Positions 54,424 through 63,573 of a stretch of 64,000 nt of DNA are shown here, piece by piece. The position numbers and the translations under genes are program-made. The notes under the pieces were generated by a model. The model was not told where the DNA came from and searched no databases. It was given only the letters and a program-made list of their open reading frames with translations. The stretch's first letter is position 1; each line of letters begins with the position of its first letter. The DNA comes from Bacillota bacterium (GTDB taxonomy: Bacteria; Bacillota; UBA4882; UBA8346), in the NCBI GenBank assembly GCA_023394955.1, contig JAEWZY010000020.1, positions 62,001 through 126,000 on the forward strand. Direction: 5' to 3'.

Positions 54424-54822
54424 ATAGTTACTATCGACTTGCATGGTTATACTTGTGATGAGGCCCGTTTGAAGCTGGTTGAAGGGCTGACTAACGCTTT
54501 TGATTATGGCGAACAGATAGTTAGGATCATCCACGGCAAAGGAAAGCATAGCGATGTTTTCCCGGTGATCAAGTCTATGGTTCGCCATTGGCTTGAAGAA
54601 TCCGACTTTGCCCGGGAAAAGGTCGAGTCGGTCTTTAGAGGGGAGGATGGGTCGCCCTTTTCTCCTCCAAACCCTGGCGAAACAATAATATTATTAAAGA
54701 ATTCTATTAATCAGGGTATTACGCCGGAGTTGGATTATGAAGATGAAGAGCGACACGAATCTCGCAGGAATTCAAAGAAAATAAGGGCTGAACGGCTCAG
54801 GACCGCGCGCCGGCGTAAATAG
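54424..54822 (+). CDS. Small Smr-domain protein
   Basis: A roughly 130-residue protein with one Smr (MutS2 C-terminal-type) domain: VTIDLHGYTCDEA with the DLHG motif, and VRIIHGKGKH with the HGKG motif, which form the nuclease-like site; then a basic tail ending RTARRRK. Smr domains nick DNA or cleave RNA. The only early canonical start, TTG 54439, falls inside the DLHG motif. GGGAG lies 9 nt before ATA 54424 in frame, giving the N-terminus normal for the family, so an AUA start is proposed. Confidence 0.82.
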   Translation: MVTIDLHGYTCDEARLKLVEGLTNAFDYGEQIVRIIHGKGKHSDVFPVIKSMVRHWLEESDFAREKVESVFRGEDGSPFSPPNPGETIILLKNSINQGITPELDYEDEERHESRRNSKKIRAERLRTARRRK

Positions 54823-55031
54823 GAATGTGAATCTCGTTTTACGGAAACTTTTAGCTCTTTCCATCCGTTATTTTTTATGAGCAAGTTTCAAACTTGCTAA
54901 GTTTATTATTTCCATACAATGTATTATCTTGAATTGACAATTCGGGATGGAGCTTATATTGGGCCGAAATCCTACTAATATATAAAACCGACTAGGTTTC
55001 CAATCATCTATAATGCCGGGAGGTAATATTG

Positions 55032-56021
55032 ATGCCAGAAGGATTAACAGCAGTAAATGAGGCAATTAAAGCCAGTAGCGGATTTATAACCAGGATTAAG
55101 GAACAAATCGGGAAAGTCGTTGTCGGGCAGGAAAAGCTCATTGATGGGCTATTACTCGGAATTCTCGCTAATGGCCATGTTTTGCTCGAAGGCGTGCCTG
55201 GATTGGCCAAGACTCTCTCGGTTAAGAGTTTGGCGGCTTCGGTCAACGCCTGTTTTCAAAGGATTCAGTTCACTCCGGACCTGCTGCCGGCGGATCTGGT
55301 CGGCACCTTAATCTATAATCCCCAATCCGGATCTTTCACGACAAAAACGGGTCCGGTTTTTGCCAATATTGTTCTAGCTGACGAGATTAACCGGGCTCCG
55401 GCAAAAGTTCAAAGCGCCTTGCTGGAAGCGATGGAAGAGAAACAAGTGACCATTGGAGAGAATACTTACCCCTTGCCCGAACCTTTCATGGTTCTAGCGA
55501 CTCAAAACCCCATTGAACAGCAGGGTACTTATCCTCTGCCCGAAGCTCAATTGGACCGGTTTATGTTGAAGTTGAAGATCGGATACCCCACTAAGGGAGA
55601 AGAGATGCTGATCATGGAAAGAATGGCCCAGACTTCGCGGACGACCTCGATCCAACCGGTGATCAATCCCCAAGAGATTATGGCGGTCCGGAAAGTAGTG
55701 GATATGGTCTATATGGACGCCAAGATTAAGGATTATATCGTTAACTTGATCATGGCTACCAGGGAACCGGGAAAGTATAATTTGGAGATTGCCGATTTCA
55801 TCGAATTTGGAGCTTCGCCCCGCGCCACAATCAGTTTGGCGATTGCCGCTAAAGCCTATGCCTTTATGCAGGGGAGAGGTTATGTGGTGCCAAACGATAT
55901 TAAAGCGATCGGCCCCGATATTTTGCGGCACCGGATCATTATCACTTACGAAGCCGAGGCTGAAGAATTGAAGGTCGAGGATATTATTCAAAAGATCTTT
56001 GATGGAGTGGAAGTGCCTTGA
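55032..56021 (+). CDS. MoxR family AAA ATPase
   Basis: A 329-residue AAA+ ATPase. Walker A is at 53-61 (EGVPGLAKT), Walker B is LADEINRAP, sensor 1 lies in LATQNPIEQQGTYPLPEAQ, and the arginine finger region is DRFM. MoxR proteins act as chaperones for VWA-domain partners, here encoded directly downstream (DUF58, BatA, BatB). ATG 55032 has GGGAGG 8 nt upstream. It is the first gene of an eight-gene operon that runs to 63391. Confidence 0.94.
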   Translation: MPEGLTAVNEAIKASSGFITRIKEQIGKVVVGQEKLIDGLLLGILANGHVLLEGVPGLAKTLSVKSLAASVNACFQRIQFTPDLLPADLVGTLIYNPQSGSFTTKTGPVFANIVLADEINRAPAKVQSALLEAMEEKQVTIGENTYPLPEPFMVLATQNPIEQQGTYPLPEAQLDRFMLKLKIGYPTKGEEMLIMERMAQTSRTTSIQPVINPQEIMAVRKVVDMVYMDAKIKDYIVNLIMATREPGKYNLEIADFIEFGASPRATISLAIAAKAYAFMQGRGYVVPNDIKAIGPDILRHRIIITYEAEAEELKVEDIIQKIFDGVEVP

Positions 56022-56053
56022 TCCGGTAGCGGCGATTTATAAATCGCCCGGAT
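56021..56053 (+). other. Intercistronic palindrome
   Basis: GGCGATTTATAAATCGCC (56031-56048) is a perfect 18-nt palindrome flanked by ATCCG and CGGAT. It lies between the MoxR and DUF58 genes and lacks a T run, so it may be an mRNA-stabilising hairpin. Confidence 0.55.
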
Positions 56054-56077
56054 GAAATATGTTTTATCGAGGGGAAA

Positions 56078-56956
56078 ATGTTATCCAAAGAGATCTTAAA
56101 AAAAGTTCGTAAAATTCAATATAAGATTTCCCGGATGAGCAATGAGACCATTTCCGGGCAATATACCAGTGTTTTTAAAGGCGCGGGGATCGAATTTGAT
56201 GAAGTCCGGGAATATATCCCCGGTGACGATATCCGTTCCATCGATTGGAACGTTACCGCCCGGAGCGGTACACCGTATATTAAACGTTTTGCTGAAGAAC
56301 GGGAACTCACGGTAATGCTGGCCATCGATCTAAGCGGTTCCCAACGGTTCGGTTCGGTTGAGTCCTTAAAAAGTGAACTGGCGGCGGAGATATCGGCGTT
56401 ACTTGCTTTTTTGGCGATTAAGAACAATGATAAAGTAGGCCTGCTGATTTTCACCGACACTTGCGAGAAGTACCTTCCGCCCCAAAAGGGAAGGCGTCAT
56501 GTGCTGCGGGTGATCCGGGAAATATTGGGATATGAGCCCAGCGGGACCGGGACTAGGGTCGAAGAAGCTTTGAAATTTGTGAATCAGATTTTGAAACAAA
56601 GAAGTATCATCTTTCTTGTCTCCGACTTTATCGACGATAACTTTGAAAAAGTTTTGGGAATTGTAGCCCGGCGTCATGACTTGGTGGCGGTAAGGCTAAA
56701 AGACCCGAGGGAGGCGGAACTGCCCCGGTTAGGCTTGATTGAATTCGAAGATAATGAGACCGGCCGGAGAGTACTGTTGGATACTACGGATGAGCGAGTC
56801 CGGTCAATGGCCCGGACTGAAGCAAGGCAACGGGATGAATCCCTGGAAAAGCTTTTCCGCCGGAATAAGGTTGACTTAATCGAGATTCGGACTGATCAAT
56901 CTTATCTGGAATCGATTCAAAAGTTCTTTAAACTTAGAGAGAGAAGGATGCGATGA
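56078..56956 (+). CDS. DUF58 domain protein (VWA-like)
   Basis: A 292-residue cytoplasmic protein of the DUF58 family, the usual partner of MoxR. The family core GAGIEFDEVREYIPGDDIR is followed by IDWNVTARSGTPYIKRF, and a VWA-type metal site reads D84-L-S86-G-S88. It probably binds the MoxR ATPase and membrane VWA partners. The ATG follows GAGGGGAAA. Its stop overlaps the next start (ATGA). Confidence 0.92.
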   Translation: MLSKEILKKVRKIQYKISRMSNETISGQYTSVFKGAGIEFDEVREYIPGDDIRSIDWNVTARSGTPYIKRFAEERELTVMLAIDLSGSQRFGSVESLKSELAAEISALLAFLAIKNNDKVGLLIFTDTCEKYLPPQKGRRHVLRVIREILGYEPSGTGTRVEEALKFVNQILKQRSIIFLVSDFIDDNFEKVLGIVARRHDLVAVRLKDPREAELPRLGLIEFEDNETGRRVLLDTTDERVRSMARTEARQRDESLEKLFRRNKVDLIEIRTDQSYLESIQKFFKLRERRMR

Positions 56957-58008
56957 AACGGAGGCCTTTGAGGGTGGATTTCTCATTTGATTGCAAAATC
57001 AAGCCAATATTCGTCATGTATTTTTGTTTAACCTTGGCAATGCTTTTATTATCGCTTCCGGCTGCTCCCGCATTAGCCGTTTTAGCGGAGGGTTCTTCCC
57101 CGGATGGATCGTTCAAAGCTCGGCTGGAGCTGAAGGGAGAAGGGCCATTTTATGTCGGGGATTCGATCGCCGTTAATTTAGTTACGGAAGGTGTTTCAGG
57201 GATCGAGTATTCCCTTCCGGAATTTGGTTCCGAGGAATTGGACGGCCTGGAACCGGTGTCCCAGGATAAAGCCAAGCAGGAAGAGGTTAAGGGCGGGTGG
57301 AAGCATACCGTTTCCTACCGCTTGATGGGTTGGCGGGCCGGTGATTACCAAATTTCCGGGTTAACTATTAATTATCAAGACCAAAACGGCAACAAAGGTT
57401 CCGTTGTCTTAAAAGAACTCACTATCAAAATCACCTCGCTGTTACCTGCCAATCTAGATGAGGAAGAAATTTTAGCCGATGGATTAAAGGGCCTTAAAAA
57501 ACCGGTCGGACTGCCGCCCCGTTATCAATATCTTTGGGTCCTCTTTGGCGGACTGGTTTTACTAGGGATAGTTTGTTGGTTGATCAAAAATTTAAAGGAA
57601 AAATATCGAAGCAGAGTTGCGGTCAACACTGAAGGGAACGAGGTAAAGTTAGAACCGGCCCATCTCATTGCCTTACGGCGCTTAGAGGGTTTAAAAGAAG
57701 GACAGCTATTAGAAGCGGGGGAATACAAATTGTTCTACGATCGGTTGAGTGAGATTGCTCGGGAATATATGGAAAACCGCTTTGAGATCAGGGCCTTGGA
57801 GATGACTACTGAAGAGTTCTTAATCAGTTTGGGAAAGAAGGATTTTTTGAACACAGATCAAAAAAAGGCAGTGACCGAGTTTCTCCGGTATTCCGATTTG
57901 GTTAAATTCGCCAAACACCAGCCGCTCAAGGAAGATGGAGAACGGGCGTTGGCGATTATTTATGGTTTGGTTGAGGAAACAAAAGAGGAAGTTGAAAATG
58001 AGATTTGA
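56953..58008 (+). CDS. Bat-operon membrane protein (DUF4381-like/short BatD-like)
   Basis: A 351-residue protein with an N-terminal signal-type helix (about 18-38), an extracytoplasmic beta domain (about 40-165), a membrane helix (about 196-213) and a cytoplasmic helical domain (about 230-345; YKLFYDRLSEIAREYMENRF). The cytoplasmic part matches the DUF4381-like component often found in MoxR-VWA operons. It overlaps both neighbours by a few bases, so its translation is coupled to theirs. A role in the Bat envelope complex is inferred. Confidence 0.75.
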   Translation: MKRRPLRVDFSFDCKIKPIFVMYFCLTLAMLLLSLPAAPALAVLAEGSSPDGSFKARLELKGEGPFYVGDSIAVNLVTEGVSGIEYSLPEFGSEELDGLEPVSQDKAKQEEVKGGWKHTVSYRLMGWRAGDYQISGLTINYQDQNGNKGSVVLKELTIKITSLLPANLDEEEILADGLKGLKKPVGLPPRYQYLWVLFGGLVLLGIVCWLIKNLKEKYRSRVAVNTEGNEVKLEPAHLIALRRLEGLKEGQLLEAGEYKLFYDRLSEIAREYMENRFEIRALEMTTEEFLISLGKKDFLNTDQKKAVTEFLRYSDLVKFAKHQPLKEDGERALAIIYGLVEETKEEVENEI

Positions 58009-58993
58009 GAACCCGGTTTTCTTGTTGTTAATGCTCATAACTACGGTAATGTTTTACCGCTTAAAGTTTGGCGCCTATCAAGGCGCCGTCAAGTATTCAA
58101 CTACCGCCCCTTTAGTTGGAGCCAAAGCCAATTGGAGGGTCCGTTGGTTTAAAGCTTTACCTTGGTTAACGATTATCGCCATGTCTTTAATAGTCTTTGC
58201 CTTGGCCCGTCCCAGGATTGGTTTGGGGAAAAGCTTGATTCGGAAGGAAGGCGTCGATATCATTCTGGCATTAGACGTTTCCACCAGTATGTTGGCGGAG
58301 GATTTCAAATCGGGTGGAAAACGGATTAACCGTTTGGAGATCGTGAAACAAGTAACCCGGGATTTCATTTCCAGGCGTCCCAATGATCGGATTGGAGTAG
58401 TGATCTTCGCCGGAAGGCCATATATTCTGTCCCCTTTAACCTGGGACCATGATTGGATAAATACCCGCATTGACGAACTGAAAATTGGTGAAATCGAGGA
58501 CGGGACCGCTATCGGAACGGCTTTGACCACTGGGGTCAAACGGTTAAATGAATCCCGGGCCAAGAGTAAAGTAGTAATTCTATTGACCGACGGCAATAAC
58601 AACGCCGGCGAGATTACTCCGGAAGTAGCGGCTGAAGCGGCTAAAGAATATAAAGTCACCGTCTATACTATTGGCGCCGGTTCGAAAGGTCTGGTCCCGT
58701 ACCCAATGGTCAACGCTTGGGGGGAGAAGCAATATCAAATGGTGGAGATCGACATCGATGAAGAGTTGCTGGAAAAGGTGGCTACCACTGCCGGAGGCAG
58801 ATACTTCCGGGCAACCGATACTCAATCGTTGAAGACCATCTTTCAACGGATCGACCGAATGGAAAAGACCGAAGTGGAAATGGCGAAATATTCCGAATAC
58901 AAAGACCTATACCCTTATTTTTTAAGTGTGGCTCTTGGTTTATTGTTGATTGAAACAATTTTGGCTAATACAATTTGCAGGAGACTGCCATGA
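57998..58993 (+). CDS. batA: BatA-type VWA membrane protein
   Basis: A 331-residue protein: an N-terminal helix at about 5-20, a second at about 50-70, a VWA domain at about 85-280 with the metal site D93-V-S95-T-S97 and the conserved T/D positions (GTAIGTALTTG, LLTDGNNNAGE), and a C-terminal membrane helix at about 310-328. BatA and BatB are paired VWA proteins of the Bacteroides aerotolerance-type operon. ATG 57998 has AGAGGAAG upstream and overlaps the previous gene. Confidence 0.9.
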   Translation: MRFENPVFLLLMLITTVMFYRLKFGAYQGAVKYSTTAPLVGAKANWRVRWFKALPWLTIIAMSLIVFALARPRIGLGKSLIRKEGVDIILALDVSTSMLAEDFKSGGKRINRLEIVKQVTRDFISRRPNDRIGVVIFAGRPYILSPLTWDHDWINTRIDELKIGEIEDGTAIGTALTTGVKRLNESRAKSKVVILLTDGNNNAGEITPEVAAEAAKEYKVTVYTIGAGSKGLVPYPMVNAWGEKQYQMVEIDIDEELLEKVATTAGGRYFRATDTQSLKTIFQRIDRMEKTEVEMAKYSEYKDLYPYFLSVALGLLLIETILANTICRRLP

Positions 58994-60036
58994 ACTGGGC
59001 AAACCCGCATTATCTGTTTTTTTTAGGATTGCCGTTGGTACTCGTCTGGTTTTATCTCTGGGCCCGGCGACGATCCGGCCGGGATCTGGAGCATCTGATA
59101 AATAAAGGGTTAATCCCGAAAGTGGTTGATCTTTCCGGCCGGAAAGCCCAGAAACGCCAATCAATGGTTAGATTGATCGGATTGGTTTGTTTAATTATCG
59201 CTTTGAGTGGCCCGCGATGGGGATACCGGTGGCAGGAGACTAAACACCGGGGCCTAGAAATTATCTTCGCGATCGATACTTCCAGGAGTATGTTGGCGAC
59301 CGATATCAAACCAAACCGTCTGGAAAGGTCGAAACTGGCCGTAAAAGACCTGCTCCGGGTGATGCAGGACGATAAAGTCGGTTTAGTGGCCTTTTCCGGG
59401 ACCAGTTTTCTGCAATGCCCGTTAACTGTAGATTACACCGCTTTTAGCAGCACCTTGGACGCGATCAATACCGGGACTATTCCTCGGGGCGGGACCGCCA
59501 TCGGAGAGGCGATCATTACCGCCCGGAATGCTTTTAAGTCGGGTAGCGACGGGAAAAAGATCCTGATCATCATCACCGATGGTGAAAACCACGAGGGCGA
59601 TCCGGTATCCCAGGCCAAGGCGGCGGTGAAGGATGGGATTGACGTTTATACCATTGGAATCGGAAGCCCCGAAGGGGAACTAATCATCATTCAAGATCAA
59701 TATGGGAATGGCTCTTACCTAAAAGACAACGCCGGTAACGTGGTTAAGTCAACCTTAAATGAATCAATCCTTAAGGAGATTGCTCAGGCCGGGCAAGGAA
59801 CATATGTGAGGGCCGGTGGGTTTTCCCTGGGGTTGGAGGAACTGTACCGAACCAAACTGGCCGGCCTGACAAAGTCGGAAACTGATAGTAAATGGCGGAA
59901 AGATTATGTTGAAAGATATCAGATACCGTTACTGTTGGCATTTTTTGCATTAGTCCGGGAATTTGTGTTGGGTTTTAAAATAAAGCCTGGAGGTTGGAGG
60001 TCTTTATTCAATAAACAACAAAGATCAGCGGGGTAA
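58990..60036 (+). CDS. batB: BatB-type VWA membrane protein
   Basis: A 348-residue paralogue of BatA: helices at about 8-25 and 62-78, a VWA domain at about 90-280 with D96-T-S98-R-S100, GGTAIGEAI and IITDGENHEGD, and a C-terminal hydrophobic segment near 318-335. Its start overlaps the BatA stop (ATGA). The BatA/BatB pair probably forms a heterodimer on the outer face or periplasmic side of the membrane. No enzyme activity is known. Confidence 0.9.
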   Translation: MNWANPHYLFFLGLPLVLVWFYLWARRRSGRDLEHLINKGLIPKVVDLSGRKAQKRQSMVRLIGLVCLIIALSGPRWGYRWQETKHRGLEIIFAIDTSRSMLATDIKPNRLERSKLAVKDLLRVMQDDKVGLVAFSGTSFLQCPLTVDYTAFSSTLDAINTGTIPRGGTAIGEAIITARNAFKSGSDGKKILIIITDGENHEGDPVSQAKAAVKDGIDVYTIGIGSPEGELIIIQDQYGNGSYLKDNAGNVVKSTLNESILKEIAQAGQGTYVRAGGFSLGLEELYRTKLAGLTKSETDSKWRKDYVERYQIPLLLAFFALVREFVLGFKIKPGGWRSLFNKQQRSAG

Positions 60037-60058
60037 TCGAAAGGATAAAAACAGGTAA

Positions 60059-60101
60059 CGAAGCGCCACTCTCATACTAGTGACTCATGCCTCGCGCTTC
60101 G
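60059..60101 (+). other. Intercistronic hairpin in the Bat operon
   Basis: CGAAGCGC and GCGCTTCG form an 8-bp stem; within the 27-nt loop, CACT and AGTG can pair. There is no T run, so read-through is expected. Confidence 0.5.
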
Positions 60102-60141
60102 CGCCGAATATAAACATATTATTTAAGTGGAGGTGAAAAAG

Positions 60142-60759
60142 GTGAGCCAACGTCCGCGGCAGTTTTTGGGAGCAGCTTTAGGCCTGATACTACTATTAGC
60201 GGTAGCCTTTCTGATTTGGGGAAACACTTGGCGAATGGCCATGGCTAACCGGGATTATAACAAAGACGATTATGACCGCTCCCGGGAACGTTACGAAGAT
60301 TTATTGGTTGATTTGCCTAATTCGCCTTATGTCTTTAATAATCTGGGGTTATCTTTATTAAAAGCCGGCCAGAGCCAAAAAGCCGTCGCTAATCTGAAGG
60401 AAGCAACCGGCGGTTTGGAAGGTTTAAAAGCGGGCAAGTCCCGCGCGAGTAAATTAAAGAATGAATTTCATTATAATCTGGGATACGCCCTTTATGATTC
60501 GGCTGAAAAAAACCAAGAACAGGGAAGCCAAGACAATTACCAAGCGGCCCTTGAAAGCTTTAAACAAGCGATTGAAGCCGACCCGAAAGATATGAACGCT
60601 AAATATAATTATGAATTGACTTTGCTAAAGTTAGAACAACCGCCCCCCGACAATTCGGAACAAAAACAAAATGAAGCTCAAAATATTATTAATACGAATG
60701 ACGCCCAATACTTCGTCCCCCAAATCAAAGACGAGGAACCAGTGGATAAGGACTGGTAA
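60142..60759 (+). CDS. BatC-type TPR protein
   Basis: A 205-residue protein with one N-terminal membrane helix (about 8-26) and about three TPR motifs (about 35-160; NSPYVFNNLGLSLLKAGQSQKAV, ALESFKQAIEADPKDMNAKYNYEL), with an acidic, Gln/Asn-rich tail. It takes the BatC position in the operon. GTG 60142 is chosen because GGAGG lies 8 nt upstream; the earlier GTG codons sit on or before the ribosome site. Confidence 0.8.
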   Translation: MSQRPRQFLGAALGLILLLAVAFLIWGNTWRMAMANRDYNKDDYDRSRERYEDLLVDLPNSPYVFNNLGLSLLKAGQSQKAVANLKEATGGLEGLKAGKSRASKLKNEFHYNLGYALYDSAEKNQEQGSQDNYQAALESFKQAIEADPKDMNAKYNYELTLLKLEQPPPDNSEQKQNEAQNIINTNDAQYFVPQIKDEEPVDKDW

Positions 60760-60774
60760 AGGAAGGTATCAGTG

Positions 60775-62586
60775 ATGAAATTCAAGTATTTTTTAATAGC
60801 GCTTCTTTTAGTAGCCGGAATAATATTAACGCCGATGGTATCATGGGCGCAAACAATTTCGGCTACGGCGACATTGGACACCAGTTCCATTACTACCGGA
60901 GAGGCTGTTCAATTAAATATTGCGGTGGAAGGAACAACCTTAGCCAGTGAACCCGTAGTAGAAAAGATTGACGGCTTGGAGATTAGTTCTTTGGGGCGAA
61001 GTTCCAGAGTCAATATTATTAATGGTAAATATACGGCTTTAATCAATTATAGCTATGAAATCATCGGTTTAAAACCTGGTTCTTATACTTTGGGTCCTTT
61101 TGAGCTTAAAATTAAAAATGAAAAAGTAACTGCTAATGCAGTTACTTTGCAAGTTAGCGGCGCTGTTAACCGGGGAGAAACTAGAACTCCAACTGGAGAC
61201 GATTCATCTGCGTTAGGCGACAAGCTCTTTATGGAAATGGAATTGGGGAAGAACAAATTGTTTCTTGGGGAAAAGACCCCCTTGAAGATTAGGGTCTATT
61301 ATAGCGAAATTAATATTGATGAAATGAGCTATCCGGTTATCAACCAATCGGAATTCATTTTAGATCAAATGAACAAACCGGGTCAGCGCAGAACTACCAT
61401 CAACGGCCGTTCTTATCAAGTAGTCGAGTTTTCATCCAACTTAAGCCCGATTAGGACCGGCGCTTTTAAATTAGGCCCGGCGCAGCTGAGTTGTTCGGTT
61501 TTGATTAAGCAACAAGCGGCGGATTCGTTCTTTTCAAAATTTAGAAAATACCCTTTAGAACTAAAGAGTAACCAGGTCAATATCAACGTTTTACCTTTGC
61601 CGTCCGGGAAGCCGGCCGACTTTTCCGGTGGAATCGGTCGGTTTCAGATTCAAGTATCCGGACAACCGGCCGAGGTTTTACAGGGAGAACCGGTGACCCT
61701 TAGATTTACGGTTACCGGAAACGGTAATCTGCAAACGGTTAGCTCCCCGCAGTTAAGCAAGGTTAATGGATTAAAAGTTTATGACGCTCAGAAGAAAAAA
61801 TCCGCTCAAGGAGCCACCGGCCAAGTTCAATTTGAACAGGTGGTAATTCCGATCGATACCGGAGTGAAACAGATCGGGCCTTTTGGACTAGCCTATTTTG
61901 ATCCGTCCCAAGGGAAATATCGTCAAGCTACCGCTCCGGCGATTCCGGTCAAGGTGAATCCGAACCCCAATTTTAATGCGGTTTTAGTTGCGGCTCCGGA
62001 AGCGTCCGATGAGAATTATGGCCGGGATTTGGTATACATTAAAGAACAATTGGGCAGCTTGAAACGGCGCGACCAACAACTGATCTGTCAAAATTGGTTC
62101 TGGTGGCTCCAACTGGCTCCCTTATTAAGTTTGGTTATTGCTTTGGGTTACCGGAAATACCGCCGGATCTTATTATCCGACTCACCTTGGTCCCGGTCGG
62201 TCCGGGCCGGAAACCGGGCTGCTAAACGAATGGCCAAGGCCAAAGCGGAATTGGCCGCGAAACCGGAAAATACTTTAGAAAACTTACATTTAATCATCCG
62301 GGAATATCTGGGCGAAAAGTATCAACTAACTACAGCCGGGATGACCGGGACTGTAGTGGATCAAATCGCAGGTTTCGGGGTTAACGAGGAAACCCTGGGG
62401 GAAATAAAAGAATTTTTTGATCAGTACGATTATTACCGGTTTACCGGGAGTAAAATCGACTCTGCCGAAGCCCGGCGATTATGGGAGCGGGTAAACCTGA
62501 TCATCAAAACTCTTGATCAAGGAGATGTTTTTATCAATAAAAAAGGAAAGACGCCGGAGAGGAGGGGCCAAAATGAGAAAATTTAA
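60775..62586 (+). CDS. batD: BatD-type membrane protein
   Basis: A 603-residue protein with a signal peptide (about 1-24, cleavage near SWA), a long extracytoplasmic part of three to four immunoglobulin-like oxygen-tolerance (BatD) domains, each opening with patterns such as LDTSSITTGEAVQLNIAV, a membrane helix at about 440-460, and a cytoplasmic helical domain (about 475-585; NLHLIIREYLGEKYQL) resembling that of the protein at 56953. It probably scaffolds the Bat complex. GGAAGG lies 8 nt before ATG 60775. Confidence 0.88.
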   Translation: MKFKYFLIALLLVAGIILTPMVSWAQTISATATLDTSSITTGEAVQLNIAVEGTTLASEPVVEKIDGLEISSLGRSSRVNIINGKYTALINYSYEIIGLKPGSYTLGPFELKIKNEKVTANAVTLQVSGAVNRGETRTPTGDDSSALGDKLFMEMELGKNKLFLGEKTPLKIRVYYSEINIDEMSYPVINQSEFILDQMNKPGQRRTTINGRSYQVVEFSSNLSPIRTGAFKLGPAQLSCSVLIKQQAADSFFSKFRKYPLELKSNQVNINVLPLPSGKPADFSGGIGRFQIQVSGQPAEVLQGEPVTLRFTVTGNGNLQTVSSPQLSKVNGLKVYDAQKKKSAQGATGQVQFEQVVIPIDTGVKQIGPFGLAYFDPSQGKYRQATAPAIPVKVNPNPNFNAVLVAAPEASDENYGRDLVYIKEQLGSLKRRDQQLICQNWFWWLQLAPLLSLVIALGYRKYRRILLSDSPWSRSVRAGNRAAKRMAKAKAELAAKPENTLENLHLIIREYLGEKYQLTTAGMTGTVVDQIAGFGVNEETLGEIKEFFDQYDYYRFTGSKIDSAEARRLWERVNLIIKTLDQGDVFINKKGKTPERRGQNEKI

Positions 62587-63391
62587 TATTTTGACGGGAT
62601 TTTTAAAGACGGGGATTCTTCTTTTATTGATACTTTTATCATTTCCTGGCTTTGAACAACCCGCCTGTGGCAGCCCTAAAGGGAACGTTTCCAATCCGGA
62701 GACCCTTTTTTCGGAGGCTAACAGCGCTTATCAAAAAGCTGACTTTCTTAAAGCGGTAGAATTGTATGAGCGACTTTACGATGCCGGTTATTTCAATGGG
62801 AATCTCCTTTATAACCTGGGCAATACTTATTTTAAGCTTGGGGCAAAAGGAAGGGCGATTCTTTACTATGAAAGGGCGAAACGCCTGATTCCGGGTGACG
62901 CCGATTTGAAAGCGAACCTGAATTATGCTTTAGCCGATGTTCAAGAGGGAGTTCCCGACTGGAAACGGGAGTTTTTGGGGTTTTTAACGGGAATCGCTCC
63001 AGTTGACCAACTAGCGATCACCGGTTCAATTTGGTTTTTCGGATTGATTATTTTAGTGATATTCCGGATCATTAGGCCGGGCTTAATTCAAAACCTTGTT
63101 GTGGGAAACTTGAAAAAATGGTGGGCAGGGGTAGTGTATGGTTGCGCAATAATCTTGATAAGCCTCGTTTCATTGGGAGTCCTGACTTATTGGGACCAAT
63201 CGCGGGACCATGCGGTTGCGGTTAAAGGGGATGAAGTCCGTTTTGAACCATCTCCAACAGCCACTCTCTATTACCACTTGGATGAAGGATCGAGGGTCCT
63301 GATCCTGGAGGAGAAAGATAATTGGGTAAAGCTAAAACGAGTTGATGGCAAGCGGGGATGGGTCAATAAGGATTGCTTGGAAATTATTTAA
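62573..63391 (+). CDS. batE: BatE-type TPR-SH3 protein
   Basis: A 272-residue protein with a signal peptide or anchor (about 8-28), TPR repeats at about 40-110 (LLYNLGNTYFKLGAKGRAILYYERA), two membrane helices (about 140-160 and 180-205), and a C-terminal bacterial SH3 domain (about 212-270; LDEGSRVLILEEKDNWVKLK). This layout is typical of BatE. It overlaps the BatD gene; GGAGGGG lies just before the ATG. It ends the operon. Confidence 0.87.
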   Translation: MRKFNILTGFLKTGILLLLILLSFPGFEQPACGSPKGNVSNPETLFSEANSAYQKADFLKAVELYERLYDAGYFNGNLLYNLGNTYFKLGAKGRAILYYERAKRLIPGDADLKANLNYALADVQEGVPDWKREFLGFLTGIAPVDQLAITGSIWFFGLIILVIFRIIRPGLIQNLVVGNLKKWWAGVVYGCAIILISLVSLGVLTYWDQSRDHAVAVKGDEVRFEPSPTATLYYHLDEGSRVLILEEKDNWVKLKRVDGKRGWVNKDCLEII

Positions 63392-63573
63392 GGCAAGAAT
63401 TTATCAGAGGCTTGTTTTTCCGCGTTTCACTATTTCCCAAGTTTGCCGCCAAGGTTGACAAGGATTGAAGATAATGATAGGTTTATTATGATCATCAGGA
63501 GACTATATAATAGGCAGCTAAAGCATTCTACTGGGAGTTGTAACCTTTAATGATAAGGGAAAAGGAAATGAAA

